Source: an uncultured Phycisphaerae bacterium
GTDB taxonomy: Bacteria; Planctomycetota; Phycisphaerae; Sedimentisphaerales; Anaerohalosphaeraceae
Reading direction: 5' to 3'
DNA length: 10,805 bases
Assembly: GCA_937995495.1 (NCBI GenBank)
Contig: CALKKA010000176.1
Location: forward strand, 1 to 10,805
Each line of letters opens with the position of its first letter. The first letter of the stretch is position 1. Of this stretch, positions 1-6,468 are shown in pieces. The notes under the pieces were generated by a model. That model worked only from the letters and a program-made list of their open reading frames with translations. It made no database searches and was not told the origin of the DNA. A program made the position numbers and the translations under genes.

Positions 1-142
1 TGACAGGAACGCCGGTTACACTGGTGCCGACTTTTTCAATGACTCCCTTGACGATACCGTTTAGATTACCCAATAGCACCATCACCAGGATCACGATGAT
101 CAGTACCACAACCCCCACGCCGATTAAAATCTTCTTTTTCAT
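1..142 (-). CDS. AsmA-like membrane-anchored protein, N-terminal fragment
   Basis: Partial gene: only the first 47 codons are in the window and the rest lies beyond the left edge. The start ATG (142-140) follows a good ribosome site (AAGGGAG, about 7 bases upstream). The product begins with a short Lys-rich stretch (MKKK), then a single hydrophobic segment at about residues 5-26, then a segment reading GNLNGIVKGVIEKVGTSVTG. From memory, a transmembrane anchor followed by an 'IVKxxIEKxGSxVTG' stretch is typical of the AsmA-like/DUF748 envelope proteins, which sit in the inner membrane with a large periplasmic part. It lies 50 bases downstream of the DUF3313 lipoprotein gene with no terminator between, so the two are probably co-transcribed. 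Start and membrane anchor are seen; the family is inferred from a short stretch and is only moderately secure. Confidence 0.6.
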   Translation of the reverse strand, partial: MKKKILIGVGVVVLIIVILVMVLLGNLNGIVKGVIEKVGTSVTGVPV

Positions 143-192
143 TGCAATTCTCCCTTTGATTTAGGTTTATTTTTCAAACTGGCCTTGTAGCG

Positions 193-792
193 CTATTCCG
201 CGGACAGGCGTTTTTCAAGATTTTTGGCCCACGTGTCTATGGTTTGTTTGGCTGCGGTCCAGTCACCCAAGGTAGTAAAGGGGACCTTTGACTGGCCCTC
301 CTTTGACTGAACGACAGCACCGATCTGCTCGCCCGTAATCGAATCCACGAGTTCAGCCTCTGCCGAAGCACCGCCAATACCGAATCCAGCTATGCTGGAA
401 TAGGGCAGGATGCTGATCGGATGAGACTTGCCGATGTCTGTAAAGGCGATGCGCAGCCGCGCGACATCAGCGGCAGGCCGATAGGCGATACGATCGCCTG
501 ATTTTTGGATGGCTTCCACAACTTTGTCATACATGTAACTTGTCAGATCCGCAATGTCTTCGTCTGTCAGCGCACCGTCAGGATCGTCGATCCGGGTCTG
601 AATTGGATCGACAATGAATCCAGAGTACCTGTCCAGCGCCGCTTCGTTCATGTATCGCAACGTAGAGCCGGATTCCTCCACCAATTTAGAATAATCACTG
701 AGAAATCCAGTGGGTTCTCGATGTTTGCCGCCGCAACCGGCTGTGGCGAGTGTGATGGCGACGAGTGCTAAGACAATGATTCGCAGCTTCAT
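193..792 (-). CDS. DUF3313-family lipoprotein
   Basis: A 199-residue predicted lipoprotein. The signal peptide ends in the lipobox ATAGC, with the lipidated Cys at residue 20. Residues +2/+3 are Gly-Gly, not Asp, which points to outer-membrane sorting. The mature protein fits the DUF3313 pattern as I know it: GFLSDYSKL at 29-37, RYM near 46, a VDPIQ segment near 61-65, LRIAFTDI near 113-120, GGASAEAELVDSITGE near 140-155 and a C-terminal WAKNLEKRL. Members are short periplasm-facing lipoproteins of unknown function, often near transport or stress genes. The start has AGGAG six bases upstream. The gene is set apart from fadL by 230 bases that contain two candidate promoters, so it likely opens its own operon with the AsmA-like gene behind it. 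Family assignment is from motif order; no biochemical role can be given. Confidence 0.8.
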   Translation of the reverse strand: MKLRIIVLALVAITLATAGCGGKHREPTGFLSDYSKLVEESGSTLRYMNEAALDRYSGFIVDPIQTRIDDPDGALTDEDIADLTSYMYDKVVEAIQKSGDRIAYRPAADVARLRIAFTDIGKSHPISILPYSSIAGFGIGGASAEAELVDSITGEQIGAVVQSKEGQSKVPFTTLGDWTAAKQTIDTWAKNLEKRLSAE

Positions 793-812
793 GGTTTTCT
801 CCTGTTCAAAAA

Positions 813-842
813 AGTATACTGTATCCGTCCATTTAACGTCAA
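813..842 (-). promoter_or_regulatory. Candidate sigma70 promoter, proximal, of the DUF3313 gene
   Basis: On the minus strand TTGACG (837-842) is followed after 18 bases by TATACT (813-818). Predicted transcription start is about 15 bases upstream of the coding start, which leaves just enough leader for the AGGAG ribosome site. Confidence 0.5.
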
Positions 843-870
843 AACACGTTTAATACTTTCTATACATATA

Positions 871-898
871 ATTGTTCGTATGAAAACCGATATGTCAA
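871..898 (-). promoter_or_regulatory. Candidate sigma70 promoter, distal, of the DUF3313 gene
   Basis: Perfect -35 TTGACA (893-898), a 16-base spacer and -10 AACAAT (871-876). The same TTGACA-16 layout occurs at the fadL and barrel-operon promoters. The element CGTTTAATACTTT (plus strand, 847-859) starts 11 bases below the -10; a near copy lies 12 bases below the -10 of the barrel operon. Confidence 0.4.
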
Positions 899-1022
899 TG
901 TTATTTTGAAAAAATGTCATTAACAGCAGCGAACTGAAACGCCTAAAGAACGACCGACCCTCACAGGAAAAAAGGCTTCATAAGATTTTTTTGCTGTTTA
1001 AGTTATAAAAAAACGAGTTGTT

Positions 1023-2240
1023 TTAGAATATCCAGTTGGCATGAAGACCTAAAAAGTAAAGGTCGTTGCGATTGTAGTCTCCACTGAATCCGGGAGCATC
1101 GATCTTGGCACTGCCGTAATCCGCATAGACAAAGGAACCACCCACGGTCAGTGATTCGGTCCACTGGTAGTCAGCTCCAACGGCATAACGTATCTGGCGG
1201 TCGATCGGCATGTCCGCCGTCCGGTCGTCTGAGTCCACCGGGCTGGTGTCATAGGAAATACCGGTCCGGAGCAGCCATTTATCGGATAGATTATAATGCA
1301 GACCGGCAGCATAGTGATAGGTGTCTTTCCAGTTTTTCGAGAGTGCCCTGCTGCCTCTTTCTGTGCTAATATTTACATTATCCATTGTACTCCAGTCCTC
1401 CCAGCCCAGACTGCCAACCACGGCCCACTTGTCGTTGAGCCGGTGGTACACGCTGCCTCGAATCAGTTGAGCTAGATCCAGGTCTGTATCCGAGCCAAAT
1501 TCCAGCCCCCCAACAGGGCCGCCTTTTGTTTTCAGGTCGCCGTCAAACTCGAAACTGGTTTCAGAAAGATAGAAAACACCCACGCGCGTGCTTTTGCTTA
1601 ATTCGATCATCGTACTCACACTGTATCCGTAGGCAACATCATCTCCATCAATTTCGATTTCGCCATTCGTATTGCCAACGGGGCCCACTTTCAAATCTAA
1701 ACTCCCATACCAAATCGCCGGACCGGCACCCACCGACAGCCAGTCATTGACGCGATAAGCCAGCGTCGGCATCGCAGTGACTGTCAGAATGGTCACCTCA
1801 TCACACTGATTACGGCCCACCCACCCAGAGCCATAATCCAGCGCTGCCCCCGATAGCGTGAAGGTGCTAAAACCAAACCAGAGGTCCTCCTTGATCGGTT
1901 GAGCATAAAACGTACCCAATATCGGGATCCAGCCGCCCGCATTACCCCCATCGCCACCGCCAACACGGCTGCTGTCTGTATCAAAACTCACATCCGAGTA
2001 GCCCAACCCAAGCGACAACATAAACTGCCGCTGCCCCAGCAGGGTCATACCGGCAGGGTTGTGAAATGACGTGGACGCATCCGAGGCTTCAGCCACAGAA
2101 CCGGCGCCCGCATTGCCCATCACCGGCGTACCATACTCATTCAGATAGAGTCCCCCGGAATGAGCCGAAACCGCACAGAAAAATACGAACAGAATACAAA
2201 CAATCTTTGAGCTATTCTTTGGCATGATTCGCTGAAGCAT
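1023..2240 (-). CDS. FadL/OmpP1-family outer-membrane transporter
   Basis: A 405-residue outer-membrane beta-barrel of the FadL family, which moves long-chain fatty acids or other hydrophobic compounds (aromatic hydrocarbons in TodX-type members) across the outer membrane. The signal peptide covers about residues 1-28 and is followed directly by the family's mature N-terminus, GGLYLNEYGTPVMGNAGAG, then SFHNPAGMTLL with the signature NPA at 61-63. The rest alternates aromatic beta strands and polar loops and ends in WIF, with the C-terminal Phe used for barrel insertion. The length is in the usual range for the family. The first ATG is preferred over Met6 because AGGGAGG sits four bases upstream of it. 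The gene has its own strong promoter and appears to be transcribed alone. The substrate cannot be told from sequence. Family assignment is firm. Confidence 0.92.
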   Translation of the reverse strand: MLQRIMPKNSSKIVCILFVFFCAVSAHSGGLYLNEYGTPVMGNAGAGSVAEASDASTSFHNPAGMTLLGQRQFMLSLGLGYSDVSFDTDSSRVGGGDGGNAGGWIPILGTFYAQPIKEDLWFGFSTFTLSGAALDYGSGWVGRNQCDEVTILTVTAMPTLAYRVNDWLSVGAGPAIWYGSLDLKVGPVGNTNGEIEIDGDDVAYGYSVSTMIELSKSTRVGVFYLSETSFEFDGDLKTKGGPVGGLEFGSDTDLDLAQLIRGSVYHRLNDKWAVVGSLGWEDWSTMDNVNISTERGSRALSKNWKDTYHYAAGLHYNLSDKWLLRTGISYDTSPVDSDDRTADMPIDRQIRYAVGADYQWTESLTVGGSFVYADYGSAKIDAPGFSGDYNRNDLYFLGLHANWIF

Positions 2241-2294
2241 ATAACCTCCCTGTAAAAAAAGTGTCCTTTAAATGACTGTAAAACATGGTTTTCA

Positions 2295-2322
2295 ATCATA
2301 CCCTTTGGGGGCACTCTGTCAA
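2295..2322 (-). promoter_or_regulatory. Strong sigma70-like promoter of the fadL-type gene
   Basis: Perfect -35 TTGACA (2317-2322), a 16-base spacer containing CCCCCAAAGGG, and -10 TATGAT (2295-2300). Transcription should begin near 2288, giving a leader of about 48 bases up to the ATG at 2240. The -35 overlaps the TGA stop (2319-2321) of the upstream short ORF. Confidence 0.7.
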
Positions 2323-2549
2323 GCGGATAATTGGGGCTGCATTCGCACAAAACACGAAATCCAATTTCGAAACGCCTTCACATCATCGGCTCCGACTTCC
2401 AGCTCCAATCGAACACCGCTGTCATCAACATCATATTCGGCAATCGTAGAGGCCTTCATCGCCTGGGTGACGACCGGTGCATCAGCATATGACAATCCGG
2501 TACAAACAATGATCCATAAATTTAAGATGTAAATATAGTGTGACTTCAT
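2319..2549 (-). CDS. Short exported protein, probably a truncated 5' remnant
   Basis: A 76-residue ORF. Residues 1-22 form a plausible Sec signal peptide ending in SYA, followed by DAPVVTQAMKASTIAEYDVDD and GVRLELEVGADDVKAFRN. The motif 'KASTIAEY..DD.GVRLELE.G..D..AFRN' reads like the first domain of a larger exported protein. From memory it resembles the start of some HupE/UreJ-related membrane proteins, but I hold this loosely. After AFRN the frame runs into unrelated low-complexity sequence and stops within the -35 box of the fadL promoter. There is no Shine-Dalgarno before the ATG, and no promoter is visible between it and the terminator at 2587-2620. The ORF is real in the sense of having coding-like content, but a functional 76-residue protein is less likely than a deletion relic. 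Confidence 0.4.
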   Translation of the reverse strand: MKSHYIYILNLWIIVCTGLSYADAPVVTQAMKASTIAEYDVDDSGVRLELEVGADDVKAFRNWISCFVRMQPQLSA

Positions 2550-2586
2550 GCAGGATAATGTAAGGGATATCTAAAACTATAGAAAG

Positions 2587-2620
2587 AAAAAAGCGTACCC
2601 CCTATGAAAGAGGCACGCTT
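2587..2620 (-). terminator. Intrinsic terminator of the barrel/MBL operon
   Basis: Read on the minus strand, an 11-base-pair stem (AAGCGTGCCTC pairing with GGGGGTACGCTT, two G-T wobbles), a 7-base loop TTTCATA, and a run of six T. It begins 37 bases after the stop of the last metallo-hydrolase gene. It marks the end of the three-gene operon and separates it from the short ORF and fadL. Confidence 0.85.
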
Positions 2621-2657
2621 AAAGGATGCTCATAAATTGATCAGATCTGGTTCAACA

Positions 2658-3965
2658 TTACTCATCGGATTCTTTGGGGTCGGCCGGATACGGGAATTCG
2701 CGTCCAAGGGCTTCACTCGCTTCTTTGTAGACGCCGCGGAGCGCCTTGTCGACTTCGCCCCATCGGCCTTCTTTGATGAACTCAGAGTAAACCATCGCAT
2801 CAACTGGAACACTCATCTCATTGCTGTACTTCTCCCTGTCACCCTTCTGAGGAAGTTCTGGCTTGTTTACCAGAGGTGGTGCCCACGTCGCTTCTTCAAC
2901 CGCTGCCATACGCACTTTGATACCGTCCTTGGTGATGTTCCAGACCATAAAGTCCTCGGCAAGACTTAACGGACCTTCATAGGTCCTGCGAATACGGTCA
3001 TTAATTTCAGACGTTGTGTCAAAGTCTTTGAAGAAATGGTAGGCCACGGCCATACGCGGCTTGATCTCTGTCATTATTTTTCCAAAGGCTTCGGGGGCGG
3101 TATGGATCTGGGTACCGACCACCAAAGCCTGTTCCGGTGTAAAACCCATCTTCCTAACAAGATCCGGCACAGCGACAAAACACTCGTGGACAACAATATC
3201 CGCGTCCTTGGCGTATTCGACGAACCACTTGTTGGGATACGTGTCGGAGCCAAAGACGAATTTTAGATCCTTCCATTCGAGGCTGAAGCTGACGGGTCCG
3301 TCGATTGAATGAATCGCCGGAAACGAACGAATCGTGACCCCATTATTTTCGTAAATCACAGCATTCTCGCCTTTGTAATCAAATTCTTCGACCTCGATCG
3401 AGTAACCACGAAAGTCGACCATACCCACGCGTCCAGCGAGGTCCCACGTATACATTTCCTTCATCTTCTCAATGGCATAGGCCGTACCGAGCTCGGGGGT
3501 GGGACCGTTCGGGCCCCAGACGCGGAGCGGTTTCTGCCTTCCCATAAGTGCCCCACCAATGAACAACTCGCCGATAGCACCAAAGTGGTCACCGTGCAGA
3601 TGCCCGATGAAGACCTTGTCGAGATAGTCATAGGGAATCTGTAAGCTCGAGATGCGTTCTGCCGAACCCGAGCCGATATCAAACAGGAACTTATCGCCGT
3701 TACCCAGTTCAACCAGGAAACATGCCGCGGCCTGTGCGGCCCGCGTGGTCGGCATCCCCGTTCCGCAAGCGACCACTCGCATTTCATCCGGGGCCAGGTC
3801 CTCGCTGTTGGGGAAGTAAACATCCCGCTCCCGTGCCTTGACCGGTGATACTTTGGCTTTTTGCTCGGCCGCTGTCAGTGTCTGGCTGCTTTGGGAAACA
3901 ACAAGACCGATGATGAAACCAAGCAGAATCAGCACAACTGAACTAATACTCATTACTTTCTTCAT
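2658..3965 (-). CDS. Exported metallo-beta-lactamase-fold hydrolase (paralogue A)
   Basis: A 435-residue protein of the RNase Z/arylsulfatase-like branch of the metallo-beta-lactamase fold, exported or anchored by a hydrophobic N-terminus (about 7-24). Ligands visible: HLHGDH at 122-127 (H122, H124, D126, H127), H219 in FPAIH, the bridging D241 in FGSDT and the last His, H310, in VAYH. VVHE (H260) and QIHT (H288) match further conserved positions of this branch. These predict a two-metal hydrolase acting outside the cytoplasm; the substrate is unknown. Similar proteins are named 'MBL fold metallo-hydrolase', some near guanitoxin genes, but nothing else of that pathway is here. The ATG at 3965 is chosen because AAGGGAG lies 8 bases upstream. 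An in-frame TTG at 4019 would overlap the upstream gene, lacks a ribosome site and would place 18 residues before the export signal. It is the tandem paralogue of the next gene, with roughly half of residues identical by eye. Confidence 0.85.
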   Translation of the reverse strand: MKKVMSISSVVLILLGFIIGLVVSQSSQTLTAAEQKAKVSPVKARERDVYFPNSEDLAPDEMRVVACGTGMPTTRAAQAAACFLVELGNGDKFLFDIGSGSAERISSLQIPYDYLDKVFIGHLHGDHFGAIGELFIGGALMGRQKPLRVWGPNGPTPELGTAYAIEKMKEMYTWDLAGRVGMVDFRGYSIEVEEFDYKGENAVIYENNGVTIRSFPAIHSIDGPVSFSLEWKDLKFVFGSDTYPNKWFVEYAKDADIVVHECFVAVPDLVRKMGFTPEQALVVGTQIHTAPEAFGKIMTEIKPRMAVAYHFFKDFDTTSEINDRIRRTYEGPLSLAEDFMVWNITKDGIKVRMAAVEEATWAPPLVNKPELPQKGDREKYSNEMSVPVDAMVYSEFIKEGRWGEVDKALRGVYKEASEALGREFPYPADPKESDE

Positions 3966-4011
3966 AGTTCTTCTCCCTTTCGAATAAATAATTACTTTCC
4001 CTTGTTTTTTT

Positions 4012-5250
4012 TTAGTCAATTGGTTGGGTGGGCGGCGGATTCAGCCCCTCCAGAGTGCCTTCTTTCAGCCATTCTGACATCAAGCTCGTGGCCGGTTCAC
4101 CACGGGGAGCCGTGTCCCACTCCTTACTGGTACCCATGGGCCAGGCTTCATGATTGAACGTAACTTCCCGAACTTCAATGTGATCTTTGGTTAAATTCAG
4201 AACGGTCAAGTCATCCGCCATGGTTAAGGGGCCATCGTAGGTCTTGCGGACTCTTTCGAATATCTCCAACTCAATGTCGCGGTGGTTCCAGTAGTGGTAC
4301 GCCACCGCCATACGTGGCTTCACCATGGACATCAGTTTTCCAAAACCTTCCGGCGGCGTATGGATTTGCGATGTCACCCAATAAGCTTCTTTGTAAGGGA
4401 ATCCGGCAATATCCATCCACTGCTCAGGGGTAAAGAAACACTCATGTACGACGACATCGGCGCCTTGGGCTTCTTTCTGGAACCATTTGTTCGGCACGGT
4501 GTCGCTGCCAAACACGAAACTCAGGCCGTTCCAGTCCAAACGAAAGCTCACCGAGCCGTCACGTATATGGATGGCAGGAAATGAGGTGATCTTCACGCCG
4601 TTCTCCTCGTAAATGACGGCCGTTTTGGAGAAATCGAATTCATGGGCAACGATTTCACCCCCTGCATTCGGGAGTGTGCCCGCCCTCGATGTCACATCCC
4701 AGGCCCAAGCGGCACGGATATGATCGATATGCACCTTGGTACCCAACTCTGGAGTTGACCCGGACGGACCGTAGACATGCAGCGGAGTGTAACGGCCGTT
4801 CAGCCATCCACTGACCCAGAGTGAAGCAATATCACCCACATGGTCGGTATGCAAATGGCCGGCGAAAACTTTATCTAATTTTGAATAATCAACCTCGAGA
4901 CCGGCAAGCCGATCGGTGGCACCGGTCCCTAAATCGAACAGGAATGATTCTCCATTGCCCAGTTCAACCAGGAAACACGCCGCGACATTACTGGGTGACT
5001 GATTCGGCATGCCGGTTCCAATGGCGGTAATCCGCATTTCATCCGAAGCCAACTTTTCGGTGTTCGGGTAGTAAGTACGTGGATATTTTCCGTTTTTGAT
5101 TTTCTGGGGAATTCGTCCTTCAGGATAATTTCCACCATCAACTTTGTGAGGTTTAGCAATAGCGGTGTTTTGTGGAATCTGTGAAATTATAATTCCAAAA
5201 ATAATCCCGATGGCCAAAACCAATAGCATTAACAATTTTCTAGTTTTCAT
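4012..5250 (-). CDS. Exported metallo-beta-lactamase-fold hydrolase (paralogue B)
   Basis: A 412-residue homologue of the gene just downstream, with the same order of parts: basic N-terminus and hydrophobic export segment (about 6-23), a Lys/Pro-rich linker, YPNTEKLASDEMRITAIGTGMP, then the hydrolase fold. The metal site is complete: HLHTDH at 132-137 (H132, H134, D136, H137), H228 in FPAIH, D250 in FGSDT and H319 in VAYH. VVHE (H269) and QIHT (H297) are also present. The C-terminal tail is shorter and Pro-rich (ending PPPTQPID), whereas paralogue A ends in a longer charged helix-like tail. AGGAAGGGA precedes the ATG. The gene is second in the operon, 61 bases after the barrel gene, and its stop lies 46 bases before paralogue A. 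Both copies look catalytically intact, so the duplication is probably functional divergence. Substrate unknown; a lactonase, esterase or sulfatase role would all fit. Confidence 0.85.
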   Translation of the reverse strand: MKTRKLLMLLVLAIGIIFGIIISQIPQNTAIAKPHKVDGGNYPEGRIPQKIKNGKYPRTYYPNTEKLASDEMRITAIGTGMPNQSPSNVAACFLVELGNGESFLFDLGTGATDRLAGLEVDYSKLDKVFAGHLHTDHVGDIASLWVSGWLNGRYTPLHVYGPSGSTPELGTKVHIDHIRAAWAWDVTSRAGTLPNAGGEIVAHEFDFSKTAVIYEENGVKITSFPAIHIRDGSVSFRLDWNGLSFVFGSDTVPNKWFQKEAQGADVVVHECFFTPEQWMDIAGFPYKEAYWVTSQIHTPPEGFGKLMSMVKPRMAVAYHYWNHRDIELEIFERVRKTYDGPLTMADDLTVLNLTKDHIEVREVTFNHEAWPMGTSKEWDTAPRGEPATSLMSEWLKEGTLEGLNPPPTQPID

Positions 5251-5311
5251 TTTTCTATCCCTTCCTAAATAGTTTTAATTATCATGTTTATGTTATTCAC
5301 ATTCTTTTCTT

Positions 5312-6295
5312 TTAGAAGAAGTACCGATAGCCGATTTCAAGCGTAAACTTTCGGTCAACCGGGTCAGGATCAAAAGCCCAACCGGGTTTAACATACATGA
5401 TGTGGCCTTCCTTGATGATCTTGCCGAATTCCGGACCCATCCACAGGTCGAATTCATCGTTTTCAAAATCATACACCGGCTGGAGTTCGGTCAGCGTGTA
5501 CAGCCCGTCGGTCAATTCCGGGCCGGGTTTAGATAGCGGCTGCATCCAGAACCACCGACCGCGGAAGCGGCTGTAGTCCTGTCCGGCATCGCCCTTATCC
5601 ACGTCGAAATCATAAAAGTTCATGAACGCAATAAAGCCCAGTCCAAACGGAGGCCCGCCGGGAAGGTCCGTTACAAAAGTGATACCGGGTGAGACGATGG
5701 TGGTATCGGAACCCAGCACATCATCACTGGCCGTCGGCAGCATGGTCTCGATGACCGGGAACAGACTCCAGCTCTTTCCCTCTTCGGCATAGTCGCCGCC
5801 CCAGTCAAAATTATAGAAAAAACGCAGGTTCAGATCGCCATAACCCGAGGTTGAACCGCTACTGGAAATGTCATCGAAAGGCGGACTAATACCGCCGGGA
5901 GGGATCGGCCCGCCAATACCCCCGGGCGGATTCGGCAGCACACTGCTGTAGTCCATATTCCTGTACACAGGGATTTCATAGGTGAACGCAAACTTTGGCG
6001 TAAACGCATACATTCCGAACATCGTCAGATCGTTGATCTTGACGCCGTTGTCCAGTTCGGTGTAACGATAATACGGCATGAATTTGCTGCTGAAGTCGCG
6101 CGGGTCCGTGCCGGTCTGGTCGCCGGTCGAACCGGTATGTTCCTGAAGGATGTCCTCATCTGCTGCAGCCGTATCGGCCAGCGACAGTTGGAATATTTTG
6201 TCCAGCGACGGCATGGTGCTGTCGGCGACTGCCATCACCGGCAGAATGCCCAGATAAGTCAAAACAGAAAAAAGTAAAAATGCTTTTGTCTTCAT
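5312..6295 (-). CDS. Outer-membrane beta-barrel protein (MetA_deg-like)
   Basis: A 327-residue exported protein. The signal peptide covers about residues 1-24 (cleavage near AVA/DS). An acidic linker (about 40-68, rich in Asp, Thr, Gly) leads into alternating amphipathic strands such as KFMPYYRYTEL, KFAFTYEIPVY, GYGDLNLRFFYNF and a final FTLEIGYRYFF. The C-terminal Phe and the 'GYGDLNLRFFY' strand fit the transporter-like barrels of the Phenol_MetA_deg type (PF13557), often linked to hydrophobic compound metabolism; this is motif recall. A Pro/Gly-rich loop at about 121-140 (PPGG, GGP, PPGG) is probably an extracellular loop. The ribosome site AAAGGGGAAA precedes the ATG. It is the first gene of the operon with the two metallo-hydrolases and is divergent from the TetR gene, so it is likely the channel or binding barrel of that module. 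Confidence 0.75.
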   Translation of the reverse strand: MKTKAFLLFSVLTYLGILPVMAVADSTMPSLDKIFQLSLADTAAADEDILQEHTGSTGDQTGTDPRDFSSKFMPYYRYTELDNGVKINDLTMFGMYAFTPKFAFTYEIPVYRNMDYSSVLPNPPGGIGGPIPPGGISPPFDDISSSGSTSGYGDLNLRFFYNFDWGGDYAEEGKSWSLFPVIETMLPTASDDVLGSDTTIVSPGITFVTDLPGGPPFGLGFIAFMNFYDFDVDKGDAGQDYSRFRGRWFWMQPLSKPGPELTDGLYTLTELQPVYDFENDEFDLWMGPEFGKIIKEGHIMYVKPGWAFDPDPVDRKFTLEIGYRYFF

Positions 6296-6347
6296 GGCTT
6301 TCCCCTTTCATAAATATTCTGTGCCAGTCGATTCCATCCGAAAAAAC

Positions 6348-6360
6348 CGCTCAATACTTT
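6348..6360 (-). promoter_or_regulatory. Candidate shared regulatory element in the barrel-operon leader
   Basis: Minus strand reads AAAGTATTGAGCG. A near copy, AAAGTATTAAACG, lies at 847-859 upstream of the DUF3313 gene; 11 of 13 bases match. Each copy begins 11-12 bases downstream of a TTGACA-16 promoter's -10 box, roughly +5 to +18 of the transcript. No perfect symmetry is seen inside it. Possible operator; inferred from two copies only. Confidence 0.3.
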
Positions 6361-6372
6361 ATGGTATGGTTT

Positions 6373-6400
6373 ATTGTGGCCAGGATGGGGGGGGTGTCAA
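6373..6400 (-). promoter_or_regulatory. Barrel/MBL operon promoter with C8 tract in spacer
   Basis: Perfect -35 TTGACA (6395-6400) and -10 CACAAT (6373-6378), 16 bases apart. The first eight spacer bases are all C (G on the plus strand, 6387-6394). Promoter activity depends on spacer length, so slippage in this tract would change expression. Transcription should start near 6366, about 70 bases before the ATG. Confidence 0.6.
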
Positions 6401-6414
6401 GACTTATTTAGTCT
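6400..6414. promoter_or_regulatory. Inverted repeat, candidate TetR operator
   Basis: AGACT-TATTT-AGTCT: perfect 5-base arms around a 5-base centre. It abuts the -35 box of the barrel operon and lies 17 bases upstream of the tetR -35. A TetR dimer here could control the operon and perhaps its own gene. The arms are short, so this is a suggestion only. Confidence 0.3.
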
Positions 6415-6430
6415 GCTTTTTGAAGTTTTT

Positions 6431-6459
6431 TTGATATTCTCGACAATGTACTCTATACT
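6431..6459 (+). promoter_or_regulatory. tetR promoter
   Basis: TTGATA (6431-6436), a 17-base spacer and TATACT (6454-6459). Predicted start at about 6465-6467, two to four bases before the ATG at 6469, which implies an almost leaderless mRNA. This agrees with the absence of any Shine-Dalgarno before that ATG. Confidence 0.6.
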
Positions 6460-6468
6460 ATTAAAACA

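Noticed and set aside
505..771. Plus-strand ORF opposite the DUF3313 lipoprotein gene
   Set aside because: Cys/Arg-rich antisense shadow without ribosome site or domain pattern; the minus-strand gene explains the coding signal.
1001..1022. Possible terminator just after the fadL-type stop codon
   Set aside because: AAAC/GTTT pairing around the T run is too weak and lacks a GC stem.
2141..2350. Other-frame continuation of the broken ORF upstream of fadL
   Set aside because: Its translation shows no family-like pattern and it overlaps the fadL promoter and signal peptide; a simple frameshift does not restore a coherent protein.
2604..2969. Plus-strand ORF opposite the end of MBL paralogue A
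   Set aside because: Begins inside the terminator hairpin and reads as an antisense shadow of the hydrolase gene.
3966..4019. TTG start that would lengthen MBL paralogue A by 18 residues
   Set aside because: It has no ribosome site, overlaps the previous gene and puts a basic stretch ahead of the export signal. ATG at 3965 has AAGGGAG at proper distance.
2658..5250. Assignment of the MBL pair to guanitoxin biosynthesis
   Set aside because: Similar proteins carry that label, but no other step of the pathway is in the window.
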